From the NCBI RefSeq assembly GCF_010729895.1, contig NZ_AP022612.1:3534001-3598000 (forward strand): a stretch of 64,000 bases of DNA, in the 5' to 3' direction. This DNA is from Mycolicibacterium confluentis. GTDB lineage: Bacteria; Actinomycetota; Actinomycetes; Mycobacteriales; Mycobacteriaceae. The notes below the pieces were generated by a model. It was not told the DNA's origin, did not search any database, and saw nothing but the letters and a program-made list of their open reading frames with translations. Shown piece after piece: positions 43,525 to 51,285 of this stretch (position 1 is its first letter; each line of letters begins with the position of its first letter). Made by a program: the position numbers and the translations under genes.

Positions 43525-44130
43525 ATGACGGAGCGGTGGACACGCGAGCGGCGACTCGAGCACACGCGCAGCCTGCTGCTGGACGCCGCCGAGAGCGTGT
43601 TCGGCGAAAAGGGCTTCACCTCCGCCACTCTCGATGACATCGCGTATGCGGCGGGGTACACCAAGGGCGCCATCTACAAGCATTTCGCCGCCAAAGAGGA
43701 CCTGTTTCTGGCCGTCAGCGACCGGTACTGGCGGCGCTACTTCGACAGCTTCGCCGAAGTGATGGCCTCGGCCAGTCGCGTCGGCGCGCACGAACTCGAC
43801 GCCATCGCCGACCGCTGGCGACAGCTGAGCCTCGACCGTGGCGCCGAGCATGCCGCGCTTGGACTGGAGTTCACGCTGTATCTGCTGCGCAACCCGGAGG
43901 CCAGAGAACGGGTCGCCGAGAAGCGGTCGGAAGTCGTCGAGAAACTCGCCGAGTTCATCGTCGCGAGCATGGACAGGCTCGGCGCCACCCTGACCATCCC
44001 CGCGCTGACCTTCGCGCAGGCGCTGGTGGCCACCAGCGACTCGGTGATCCTGGGAAGCCAACTCGACCGAGTCGACCTGTACCGGCCCATGATCGAGATG
44101 TACACATCGGTGATCAAGCTCCCCGACTGA
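43525..44130 (+). CDS. TetR family transcriptional regulator
   Basis: 201 aa from the ATG at 43525 (MTERWTRERRLEH). Residues about 10-57 hold the helix-turn-helix (DDIAYAAGYTKGAIYKHFAAKEDLF); the C-terminal domain contains EFTLYLLRNPEARERVAEKR. It is divergent from the AveC-NorQ-NorD operon and likely controls it. Only 54 bp separate its stop from the ABC1 kinase gene. Absent from the M. tuberculosis order, so part of the inserted cassette. Confidence 0.87.
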   Translation: MTERWTRERRLEHTRSLLLDAAESVFGEKGFTSATLDDIAYAAGYTKGAIYKHFAAKEDLFLAVSDRYWRRYFDSFAEVMASASRVGAHELDAIADRWRQLSLDRGAEHAALGLEFTLYLLRNPEARERVAEKRSEVVEKLAEFIVASMDRLGATLTIPALTFAQALVATSDSVILGSQLDRVDLYRPMIEMYTSVIKLPD

Positions 44131-44184
44131 GCGACCGTCGACCTGGGATCCCATGTTGAAAACGTTTGTTGCCAGTTCGGTGTC

Positions 44185-45540
44185 ATGGGCAGTGCTGCCG
44201 TGGTGGATGATGGTCTGGTGGCAGAGATCAAGCGCGGGAGTGTGGCACGAAACGCGAAGTTGGCAGGCCTGGCCGGCGGCATGGCAGGTCGCGCGGCGTT
44301 GGGGGTCGGCAAGCGACTGACCGGCAAGTCGAAAGACGAGGTCAACGCCGAGTTGGTGGAGAAAGCCGCCGACCAGCTGTTCAAGGTGCTGGGCGAACTC
44401 AAGGGTGGGGCGATGAAGGTCGGCCAGGCCCTTTCCGTGCTCGAGGCCGCGGTTCCCGAGCAGTTCGGCAAGCCGTACCGGGAGGCGCTGACCAAGCTGC
44501 AGAAGGACGCCCCGCCGCTGCCGGCGGACAAGGTCCACCGGGTCCTCGACGCCCAACTGGGCACCAAATGGCGGGACCGATTCCAGTCCTTTGACGACAC
44601 ACCCGTCGCGTCAGCAAGCATCGGCCAGGTGCACAAGGCGGTCTGGTCGGACGGGCGCGAGGTCGCCGTCAAGATCCAGTACCCGGGCGCCGACGAGGCC
44701 CTGCGGGCCGACCTCAAGACCATGCGGCGGCTGGTCGGCGTGTTCAAGCAGTTGGCGCCCGGCGCGGACGTCCAGGGTGTGGTGGACGAACTGATCGACC
44801 GCACCGAGATGGAGTTGGACTACCGCCTCGAGGCGGAGAACCAGCGCGCCTTCGCCAAGGCCTACGACGGCGACCCGAAGTTCCTGGTGCCGCATGTGGT
44901 GGCCAGCGCACCCAAGGTCGTGGTCGCGGAGTGGATCGAGGGCATTCCGCTGGCGCAGATCATCCGCGAGGGCACGCAGGAACAGCGCGACCTGATGGCC
45001 ACGCGGCTCTTCGAGTTCTGCGACGACTCGCCGCGGCGCCTCGAGATGGTGCACGGAGACGCCCACCCTGGGAACTTCATGCTGCTGCCGGGCGACAAGC
45101 TCGGCGTGATCGACTTCGGCGCGGTGGCGCCCATGCCCGGCGGGTGGCCCGTGGAACTGGGTCAGATGCTGCGCTACGCGGTCGACAAGAACTACGAGAA
45201 GCTGCTGCCGACCATGGAGCACGTCGGATTCATCCAGAAGGGTGAGCAGGTCTCGATCAGCGAGATCGACGACATGCTGCGGCAGTACGTCGAACCGCTG
45301 CAAGTGCCGGTGTTCCACTACACCCGCAAGTGGCTGCAGCGGATGACCAACGTCAACTTCGAGAAGGTCTCCGGTCAGCTCAAGACGGCCCGGCAGATGG
45401 ACATCCCGCCGAAGCTGGCGATCCCGATGCGCGTGCTCGCCTCGGTGGTCGCCATCTCCTGTCAGCTCGACGCACACGTGCCGACGCGGCAGATCGCCGA
45501 CGCGATGGTGCCCGGGTTCTCCGACCCCGACGCCGTCTGA
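44185..45540 (+). CDS. ABC1/UbiB-type atypical kinase (Rv3197-like)
   Basis: 451 aa. The family's KxGQ motif (GAMKVGQALS) lies near residue 75, the Ala-rich loop ASASIGQVHKA replaces the kinase P-loop, and the catalytic parts EMVHGDAHPGNFML and LGVIDFGA follow. UbiB-like proteins bind ATP; the tuberculosis counterpart Rv3197 has been linked to macrolide tolerance together with WhiB7. The gene is convergent with whiB7, and the shared terminator between them is very strong. Confidence 0.92.
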   Translation: MGSAAVVDDGLVAEIKRGSVARNAKLAGLAGGMAGRAALGVGKRLTGKSKDEVNAELVEKAADQLFKVLGELKGGAMKVGQALSVLEAAVPEQFGKPYREALTKLQKDAPPLPADKVHRVLDAQLGTKWRDRFQSFDDTPVASASIGQVHKAVWSDGREVAVKIQYPGADEALRADLKTMRRLVGVFKQLAPGADVQGVVDELIDRTEMELDYRLEAENQRAFAKAYDGDPKFLVPHVVASAPKVVVAEWIEGIPLAQIIREGTQEQRDLMATRLFEFCDDSPRRLEMVHGDAHPGNFMLLPGDKLGVIDFGAVAPMPGGWPVELGQMLRYAVDKNYEKLLPTMEHVGFIQKGEQVSISEIDDMLRQYVEPLQVPVFHYTRKWLQRMTNVNFEKVSGQLKTARQMDIPPKLAIPMRVLASVVAISCQLDAHVPTRQIADAMVPGFSDPDAV

Positions 45541-45553
45541 GTCAGACACGCGA

Positions 45554-45595
45554 AAGGCCCACCTTCACACGATGATTCGTGTGAAGGTGGGCCTT
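45554..45595. terminator. Bidirectional terminator between ABC1 kinase and whiB7
   Basis: Nineteen-bp perfect arms (45554-45572, AAGGCCCACCTTCACACGA, and its complement at 45577-45595) with a 4-base TGAT loop. It starts 13 bp after the kinase stop and ends 23 bp before the whiB7 stop, serving both convergent genes. The strongest hairpin in the window. Confidence 0.95.
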
Positions 45596-45617
45596 CTTCG
45601 TCGGTGGGTCAGGCGGC

Positions 45618-45887
45618 TCAGGCTGCGACGACGTCCTTGCGTGGACGACCGCGCGGGCGCTTGCGTGCCACCACCGATCCGCGCTCGACGATCTCACCGC
45701 CCCAGACGCCCCAGGGCTCTGCGCGGTCAAGCGCGGCCGACAGGCACTGCCGTCGGATCGGGCACTGCGCGCACAGCACCTTGGCGCGTTCCAACTCGGC
45801 GGGAGTCTCGGCGAACCACAGGTCGGGGTCACCGACATGGCACGGCAGCACCGGCAGTTTCTCCTCGCGGACTGTCAGGGCTGACAT
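45618..45887 (-). CDS. whiB7: WhiB-family iron-sulfur regulator WhiB7
   Basis: 89 aa. Four Cys that hold the [4Fe-4S] cluster are at 16, 39, 42 and 48 (CAQCPIRRQC). The GVWGG turn (residues 60-64) binds sigma A, and an AT-hook (RPRGRPRKD, around 76-85) follows, which together identify WhiB7. It activates intrinsic antibiotic-resistance genes at promoters with an AT-rich box next to the -35, including its own. The 370-nt leader carries an upstream ORF and a terminator (see those entries), so expression rises when translation is inhibited. AGAGGA precedes the ATG. Confidence 0.97.
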   Translation of the reverse strand: MSALTVREEKLPVLPCHVGDPDLWFAETPAELERAKVLCAQCPIRRQCLSAALDRAEPWGVWGGEIVERGSVVARKRPRGRPRKDVVAA

Positions 45888-45960
45888 GTCCTCTCACCTG
45901 CTTCCTGGTCTCGTGGCTGACTTGCTTGTCCTCGAGATCCGGGCCGGCGGTGAGATGACA

Positions 45961-46006
45961 CCAAAGAAATTGGCCACGGATCCGGGTGACTTCGGGTCCG
46001 TGGCCA
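45961..46006 (-). promoter_or_regulatory. Attenuator (intrinsic terminator) in the whiB7 leader
   Basis: Arms TGGCCACGGA (45971-45980) and TCCGTGGCCA (45997-46006) pair perfectly; on the minus strand the stem is followed by ATTTCTTTGG. It lies 20 nt after the upstream ORF stop and about 75 nt before whiB7. Known whiB7 genes use such a terminator, relieved when ribosomes stall on the upstream ORF. Confidence 0.88.
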
Positions 46007-46026
46007 TGTGGCTGATTCGTGGGCTC

Positions 46027-46215
46027 CTAGCTGGAACCCCGATACACGGACGCGAATGTCGCGGCGGCGGGACGGCGCTTACGCGGTGCTGCGTGGGCCT
46101 GTCCCGCCCAGGCGGCGGCCGCCGCCTGGATGTGCGCTGCGGGAACGACGAAGGTCCCCTGGGCATGCGCGGGTACGGCGGCGGCTACGCCGACGTTCAT
46201 GGCGGTGCTGATCAT
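46027..46215 (-). CDS. Upstream ORF in the whiB7 leader (62 aa)
   Basis: The ATG at 46213-46215 is preceded by AAGGAGG with an 8-base spacer, the best Shine-Dalgarno in the window. The peptide begins MISTAMNVGVAAAV, is Ala-rich, and ends in PRKRRPAAATFASVYRGSS with several Arg/Lys in a row. It is probably a sensor of translation speed rather than a protein with its own function. Ribosome slowing here would change folding of the downstream attenuator. Placement between the WhiB7-type promoter and attenuator matches the published whiB7 layout. Confidence 0.8.
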   Translation of the reverse strand: MISTAMNVGVAAAVPAHAQGTFVVPAAHIQAAAAAWAGQAHAAPRKRRPAAATFASVYRGSS

Positions 46216-46264
46216 CGTGAGGACCTCCTTCCCAGCGCTCGCGTGCGTGAATGGTGCGGGTTCG

Positions 46265-46302
46265 AGGCTAGACCGTGGGCCGGTGGAACCACAAGCGATT
46301 TT
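46265..46302 (-). promoter_or_regulatory. whiB7 promoter with WhiB7-type AT-rich box
   Basis: On the minus strand: AAAAT (46302-46298), a 3-base gap, a TTGTGG -35 (46294-46289), an 18-base spacer, and a TAGCCT -10 (46270-46265). WhiB7-activated promoters are known for an AT-rich element three bases upstream of the -35, so this fits autoregulation. Predicted start of transcription is near 46258, giving a leader of about 370 nt. Confidence 0.75.
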
Positions 46303-46317
46303 CTGACCTGCGGTTTT

Positions 46318-48417
46318 TCAACTCCGGCCGTGTACCAACTCCAACACGTCCGCACCGAACTGCTCCAGCTTGCGCGCCCCGATGCCCGAGATCGACGTCA
46401 GCGCGGCATTGTCGGCGGGCCTGGTCTCCGCGATCGCGATCAATGTGTTGTCGCTGAACACCACGAACGCCGGCACCTTGAGTTCCTGCGCCGTGCGCAG
46501 CCGCCACTCCTTGAGCCGCGCGAGCAGGTCGGTGTCGATGTCGGACGCGCACGTCTCACACCGCCCGAGGATCGATGCGGCGGCCGTGGTCAGGTTGGCG
46601 TTGCAGACGCGGCAGCGCTTGCTCGCGGCGGACCGCTGGCGGCGCGGGGCGGTGGGCCCGGTGTCCCGGCTGGCCTGCGGCGCGATGCCGTTGAGGAACC
46701 TCGACGGTTTACGCGTCTGCCGTCCGCCAGGCGTGCGGCTCAGCGACCAGCTCAGGGCCAGATGCACCCGGGCGCGGGTGACGCCGACATAGAGCAGGCG
46801 CCGCTCCTCCTCCACGGCCTCACTGTCCGGGCCGTGCGCCAATGCATGCGAGATGGGCAGCGTGCCGTCGGTGAGCCCGACCAGGAACACCGCATCCCAC
46901 TCCAGACCCTTGGCCGCGTGCAGCGACGCCAGCGTCACGCCCTGCACGACGGGTGGGTGCCGGGAGTCGGCACGAATCCGCAGTTCGGAGGTCAGCGCCC
47001 GCAGGTCCAGTTCGGGGCGGGCGGCCGCCTCGTCGTCGACCAGCTGCGCGAGGGCGTCCAGCGCCTCCCAGCGTTCCCGCACCCGCGCACCCGTCGGCGG
47101 CTCCGCCGTCAACCCCAGCGGTTCCAGCAGCGTCCGCACCACCGTCGGCAGGTCTTTATCCGCCCAATCCTGGTCGGCGGCACGCTGCAACACCACCAAC
47201 GCCTGCCGGATCTCCTGGCGGCTGAAGAAACCCTCGCCGCCGCGCACCTGGAACGCGACACCGGCCTCGGTCAGCGCCTCTTCGTAGACCTCCGACTGCG
47301 CGTTGATCCGGTACAGCACCGCGATCTCCGCGGGCGAGACACCCGACTCGATCAGCTTGGTGATCGACTTGGCGGCCGCCTTGGCCTCCGCGACCTCGTC
47401 GGGGTAGTCCTGAAACGTCGGCTCCGGTCCGGGATCACGCTGACCCACCAGATGCAGCCTGCTGCCCGCGACCCGGCCGCGCGCGGCGGCGATCACGCGG
47501 TTGGCCAGCGACACCACCTGCGGGGTGGAGCGGTAGTCGCGCTCAAGCCGCACCACGGTGGCGTCGGGAAAGCGCCGGGAGAAGTCCAGCAGGTAGCGCG
47601 GGGAGGCGCCCGTGAACGAGTAGATGGTCTGGTTGGCGTCGCCGACCACCGTCAGGTCGTCCCGCGAACCCAACCACGCCGACAGCACGCGCTGCTGCAG
47701 CGGTGTGACGTCCTGGTACTCGTCGACCACGAAACAGCGGTACCGGTCCCGGAACTCCTGGGCGACGGCCGGATCGTTCTCGATGGCCGCCGCGGTGTGC
47801 AGCAGCAGATCGTCGAAGTCCAGCAGCGCGGTCTCGCCGCGGGCCTTGAGGTTCTCGTACCCGGCGTAGACCGCGGCCACGCGCTGTGCGTCCAGCGGGA
47901 CGTCGCGGGACACCTTCGCGGTCTCGGCCGGGTAGGCCTCAGGGGTGATCAATGACGCCTTGGCCCACTCGATCTCACCCGCGAGGTCTCGCACGTCGTC
48001 CGTGCTGACTTTGAGCTTGGCCCGGTTGGCGGCTTGGGCGACGACGGAGAACTTGCTGTCGAGCAACTGCCAGCCGGTGTTGCCGACCACGCGCGGCCAG
48101 AAGTAGGACAACTGCCGACGCGCCGCGGCGTGAAAAGTCAACGCCTGCACCGACCCGATCCGCGGCCCGTCGGGATCGGCGGCCTCGATGCTGCGCAGCC
48201 GACTGCGCATCTCCCCCGCGGCGCGCGACGTGAAGGTGACCGCCAGGACCTGCGCCGGCGCCACCTGCCCGGCCGAGACCAGGTGGGCGATGCGGTGGGT
48301 GATGGTGCGGGTCTTGCCGGTGCCCGCACCCGCGAGCACGCACACCGGCCCGCGCGCAGCCAGCACCGCCTCACGCTGTTCCTCGTCGAGGCCGTCCATG
48401 GGCATGCCGATCATCAT
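46318..48417 (-). CDS. uvrD2: ATP-dependent DNA helicase UvrD2
   Basis: 699 aa if translation starts at the ATG at 48415-48417; in-frame ATGs at 48414, 48405 and 48399 are alternatives with no better ribosome site. Walker A is AGAGTGKT (29-36); SF1 motifs include [22 protein letters not shown] and [14 protein letters not shown] tetracysteine module (CRVCNANL ... CETC) and a C-terminal HRDC domain complete the typical UvrD2 layout. It unwinds DNA 3' to 5'; the tuberculosis enzyme is essential. Divergent from mycoredoxin-1 with 27 bp between the starts, a very compact promoter pair. Confidence 0.95.
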   Translation of the reverse strand: MMIGMPMDGLDEEQREAVLAARGPVCVLAGAGTGKTRTITHRIAHLVSAGQVAPAQVLAVTFTSRAAGEMRSRLRSIEAADPDGPRIGSVQALTFHAAARRQLSYFWPRVVGNTGWQLLDSKFSVVAQAANRAKLKVSTDDVRDLAGEIEWAKASLITPEAYPAETAKVSRDVPLDAQRVAAVYAGYENLKARGETALLDFDDLLLHTAAAIENDPAVAQEFRDRYRCFVVDEYQDVTPLQQRVLSAWLGSRDDLTVVGDANQTIYSFTGASPRYLLDFSRRFPDATVVRLERDYRSTPQVVSLANRVIAAARGRVAGSRLHLVGQRDPGPEPTFQDYPDEVAEAKAAAKSITKLIESGVSPAEIAVLYRINAQSEVYEEALTEAGVAFQVRGGEGFFSRQEIRQALVVLQRAADQDWADKDLPTVVRTLLEPLGLTAEPPTGARVRERWEALDALAQLVDDEAAARPELDLRALTSELRIRADSRHPPVVQGVTLASLHAAKGLEWDAVFLVGLTDGTLPISHALAHGPDSEAVEEERRLLYVGVTRARVHLALSWSLSRTPGGRQTRKPSRFLNGIAPQASRDTGPTAPRRQRSAASKRCRVCNANLTTAAASILGRCETCASDIDTDLLARLKEWRLRTAQELKVPAFVVFSDNTLIAIAETRPADNAALTSISGIGARKLEQFGADVLELVHGRS

Positions 48418-48444
48418 CCCAGGGTCGGGTGACAAGATGGCGAC

Positions 48445-48696
48445 ATGACCGTGAGTGAGACCCCGCTGATCATGTACTCGACGTCGTGGTGCGGATACTG
48501 CCGTCGCCTCAAGACCGCGCTGAAGTCGGAGAACATCAGCTACACCGAGGTCGATATCGAGGCCGATCCCGCCTCGGCGGACTTCGTGGCGTCGGTCAAC
48601 GGCGGAAACCAGACGGTGCCGACCGTGAAGTTCGCCGACGGCACCACGATGACCAACCCGAACATCCGCGAGGTCAAGGCCAAGCTCGCGAGCTGA
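48445..48696 (+). CDS. mrx1: Mycoredoxin-1
   Basis: 83 aa glutaredoxin fold with the active-site motif WCGYC (Cys16, Cys19), the cis-Pro region [11 protein letters not shown] and a C-terminal helix. It matches Rv3198A, which reduces mycothiol-mixed disulfides, taking the place of glutaredoxin in mycobacteria. Single gene, divergent from uvrD2 and convergent with nudC. The 110-bp gap to nudC (48697-48806) holds palindromic element copy C. Confidence 0.95.
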   Translation: MTVSETPLIMYSTSWCGYCRRLKTALKSENISYTEVDIEADPASADFVASVNGGNQTVPTVKFADGTTMTNPNIREVKAKLAS

Positions 48697-48724
48697 GCGT
48701 CCTCTCCCCTGTCCGCGGGCGGCC

Positions 48725-48764
48725 GGGTTTGTACAGGATTTGCGGCGTGTCGGCGTACAGACAC
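48725..48764 (+). repeat. Palindromic element, copy C
   Basis: Core arms GGGTTTGTACAG (48725-48736) and GCGTACAGACAC (48753-48764) around a 16-base loop (48737-48752) containing GCGGCGTGTC. A flank CGCTCGCGGGGG (48768-48779) is shared with copy B. It is less symmetric than copy B. Located between the convergent ends of mrx1 and nudC. Confidence 0.75.
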
Positions 48765-48806
48765 GGGCGCTCGCGGGGGCACCGCAGGCCGCTCGCGGGG
48801 TGGGGG

Positions 48807-49760
48807 TCAGTCCGTCTCGGCCCAGGATTCGATGATCTCCCGGGCGATCGAAATCGAGCCCGGCAGAAGCAGTCTCGACTCCGTCGCGGCCGCGCTGGAC
48901 CAGTCCCCCACGTCGAGCGCGGCGCGCACCTCGTCGCGGGTGAACCAGTGCGCCTCGGCGATCTCGCCGTCTTTGAACTCGAACTCCTGATCGGGGTCGG
49001 CGAGGGCATGGAAGCCCACCATCAGGGACCGCGGGAACGGCCACGGTTGGCTGCCGAGGTAGCGCACGTCGCGCACCGCGATGCCGATCTCCTCGGAGAT
49101 CTCGCGGATCACGCACGTCTCGAAGGACTCGCCGGCCTCGACGAACCCGGCCAGCAGCGAGAACATCCGCTCGGGCCAGGCCGCTTGCCGCGCCAGCACG
49201 ACCCGGTCCGCGCCGTCATGCACCAGGCAGATCACCGCGGGGTCGATCCGCGGGAACTCCTCGACGCCCGTGACCGGGTTGATCCGTGCCCAACCGCCCT
49301 TGATTGACCGGGTCGGCGCACCATCGACCGGCGAGAACCGGGCATTGTCATGCCAGTTCAGCAGGGCGGTCGCCGTCGACACCAGTTGTGCGCTGACGTC
49401 GTCGAAAACCCTTCCGGTGCGGCGGATGTCGAGGACGGTGGCATCGGCGGCCTCGCCTGGCGGCACCAGCGGGGAGCGGATGGCCCACACGTGCCTGCCG
49501 TCGTCGATGCGGCCGAGGAACACCGCATTGTCCGGAGGGGTGTCGCCGAGATCGGCGGTGCCGCCCAGCGCCACTCGGCCATCCACGATGAGCACCTGAC
49601 CGCGGTTGTCGACCCGCAGGACCGCGGCCGACGCCCAGCCCTCGACCGCCGCGTCGACGTCGGTGCGCAGATGATCGGAGCGGTCGGCGCCCACCCTGGA
49701 CAGCAGGGGTGTATTGCGCAGTGTGAAATCAGGCACGGTCTTCGCCTCCACTTCGGACAT
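48807..49760 (-). CDS. nudC: NADH pyrophosphatase / NAD-RNA decapping enzyme
   Basis: 317 aa from the ATG at 49758-49760; a GTG at codon 9 is also possible. The Nudix box is complete ([10 protein letters not shown] followed by REISEEIG), and [11 protein letters not shown] is the NudC-specific motif downstream. The zinc-ribbon Cys residues of the E. coli enzyme are missing (the region reads [18 protein letters not shown]), as also in the tuberculosis protein. It hydrolyses NADH to NMNH and AMP and can remove NAD caps. It overlaps the end of the potassium-channel gene by 32 bp (8 bp with the GTG start), so the two are co-transcribed. Confidence 0.94.
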   Translation of the reverse strand: MSEVEAKTVPDFTLRNTPLLSRVGADRSDHLRTDVDAAVEGWASAAVLRVDNRGQVLIVDGRVALGGTADLGDTPPDNAVFLGRIDDGRHVWAIRSPLVPPGEAADATVLDIRRTGRVFDDVSAQLVSTATALLNWHDNARFSPVDGAPTRSIKGGWARINPVTGVEEFPRIDPAVICLVHDGADRVVLARQAAWPERMFSLLAGFVEAGESFETCVIREISEEIGIAVRDVRYLGSQPWPFPRSLMVGFHALADPDQEFEFKDGEIAEAHWFTRDEVRAALDVGDWSSAAATESRLLLPGSISIAREIIESWAETD

Positions 49761-50817
49761 AGAGCAGTCGGTCGCCAAGCTCGAGCGCATCGACCTCGTC
49801 GACGCGGTGCAGGTTTCCGCCGCGCACCACACCCAGCACGATGTCGACCAGGTGCTTGGGTGAACCGCCGACCTCCTTGCGCTCCACATCGCGTTCGGCG
49901 ACCGCGAAGCCCTCGTCGGGGGTCAGCAGGTCCTCGATGAGTTCCACGACGTTGGGGGTGCTGGTTGCGATGCCGAGCAGGCGGCCCGCGGTCTCCGAGG
50001 AGACCACCACCGAGTCGGCGCCGGACTGCTGCAGCAGGTGCTGGTTCTCTGCCTCGCGGATGGAGGCGATGATCTTGGCCGTCGGCGCCAGTTCGCGCGC
50101 CGTCAGCGTGACCATCACCGCCGTCGGATCGCTGTTGGTGGCGACGATGATCGACTTGGCGTGCTGCGCCCCGGCCAGGCGCAGGACGTCGGACTTGTTG
50201 GCGTCACCGTGCACCGTCACGAGACCGGCGGCGCTCGCGCGGTCCAGTGACGGCTGATCGGTGTCCACGACGACGATCTCGCCGGGCGGGACGCCGTCGC
50301 CGATCATCGCCGCGACGGCCGTCTTTCCCTTTGTGCCGTAGCCGATGACGATGGTGTGGTTGCGCACGGTGTTCCTCCAGCGCTGGATCTTGAGGGCCTG
50401 CCGCGACGCCGCGGTCAGCGTCTCCACGGTGGTGCCGATGAGCACGATCAGGAACGCCACCCGCAGTGGCGTGATGACCAGGACATTGATCAGTCGCGCG
50501 GTCGCGGTGACCGGGGTGATGTCGCCGTAGCCCGTGGTCGACAACGACACGGTGGCGTAGTACAGGCAGTCCAGGAACGACAGGCCGCCCGGCACCGGAT
50601 CGTCGGAGATGTCCCGGTAGCCGTCACGGTCGAGGTAGACGATGAGCACGGCCGCGAACAGCGCGAGCAGCGCGTAGATGACGCGCATGAAGATCCTGCG
50701 CCCCGGGCTGACGAACTGCTCCGGGATGTGCAGATGTTCGACCAGCGCGGCGTCCGGCTTGGCCGTCAACGTCTCGTCGAGTCGGCGCAGGCGCCTGCGC
50801 ATTCTGTTTTTAGCCAC
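49729..50817 (-). CDS. Potassium channel with RCK (TrkA-N) domain (Rv3200c-like)
   Basis: 362 aa, GTG start (an ATG five codons later is an alternative). Two membrane helices flank the selectivity filter TTGYGD (94-99). A cytoplasmic RCK domain follows (VIGYGTKGKTAVAAMI and VVVDTDQPSLDRA), with a Rossmann fold that binds nucleotide, and a C-terminal ligand lobe. It conducts potassium and may be gated by NADH or calcium. Linked to nudC by overlapping reading frames, an arrangement also seen for Rv3200c and Rv3199c. Confidence 0.93.
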   Translation of the reverse strand: MAKNRMRRRLRRLDETLTAKPDAALVEHLHIPEQFVSPGRRIFMRVIYALLALFAAVLIVYLDRDGYRDISDDPVPGGLSFLDCLYYATVSLSTTGYGDITPVTATARLINVLVITPLRVAFLIVLIGTTVETLTAASRQALKIQRWRNTVRNHTIVIGYGTKGKTAVAAMIGDGVPPGEIVVVDTDQPSLDRASAAGLVTVHGDANKSDVLRLAGAQHAKSIIVATNSDPTAVMVTLTARELAPTAKIIASIREAENQHLLQQSGADSVVVSSETAGRLLGIATSTPNVVELIEDLLTPDEGFAVAERDVERKEVGGSPKHLVDIVLGVVRGGNLHRVDEVDALELGDRLLYVRSGGEDRA

Positions 50818-50868
50818 GATGCTCTGTCATCGACTCCGGCACTGCTCGCCGCACGTCATCATGTAACC

Positions 50869-51285
50869 ATGACGTCCTTCCGTTCCGCGCCGGGAACCGC
50901 CCTGACCGACACCGACCGGCGTGCCGGAGAACGCGCCGCGCACCGGTTGGCCGCCCTGCTGGGCGGTGTCGGGGTGCTGCATTTCGTGGCCCCCGGGCCA
51001 TTCGACTCGATCATCCCAGTCGAGCTTCCCGGCAGCGCCCGCACCTACACCTATGCCTCGGGGGTCGCCGAACTGGCGACTGCGGGCCTGCTCGCGGCCC
51101 CAGCCACCCGCAGGCTGGGCGCCACCGCCGCGGTGGCACTGTTCCTCGCGGTGTTCCCGGGCAACCTCAACATGGTCCGCCTGTGGTGGGACAAGCCCTG
51201 GATCATGCGGATCGCCGCCATCGCCCGGCTTCCGCTGCAGATCCCGATGATCACCGAGGCCCTCAAGGTGCGCCGGCTGTCGTAG
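50869..51285 (+). CDS. DoxX-like small membrane protein
   Basis: 138 aa from the ATG at 50869 (MTSFRSAPG). Four predicted membrane helices: RLAALLGGVGVLHFVAPGPF, GVAELATAGLLAAP, ATAAVALFLAVFPGNLNM and a C-terminal amphipathic segment. The GNLNMVRLWWDKP stretch resembles DoxX/DUF4267-type proteins. Function unknown. It is divergent from the potassium channel gene by 51 bp and overlaps the 3' end of adnB by 23 bp. I do not recall a counterpart in the M. tuberculosis order. Confidence 0.75.
   Translation: MTSFRSAPGTALTDTDRRAGERAAHRLAALLGGVGVLHFVAPGPFDSIIPVELPGSARTYTYASGVAELATAGLLAAPATRRLGATAAVALFLAVFPGNLNMVRLWWDKPWIMRIAAIARLPLQIPMITEALKVRRLS

Noticed and set aside
39737..44130. Possible mobile island bounded by direct repeats
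   Set aside because: I saw no integrase, transposase or tRNA, and no clear direct repeats at the cassette edges, so only an insertion relative to the tuberculosis order is claimed.
45604..47955. A 783-codon plus-strand frame across whiB7, its leader and uvrD2
   Set aside because: It runs antisense through two clear genes and has shadow composition (Arg, Gln, His, Gly), with no domain.
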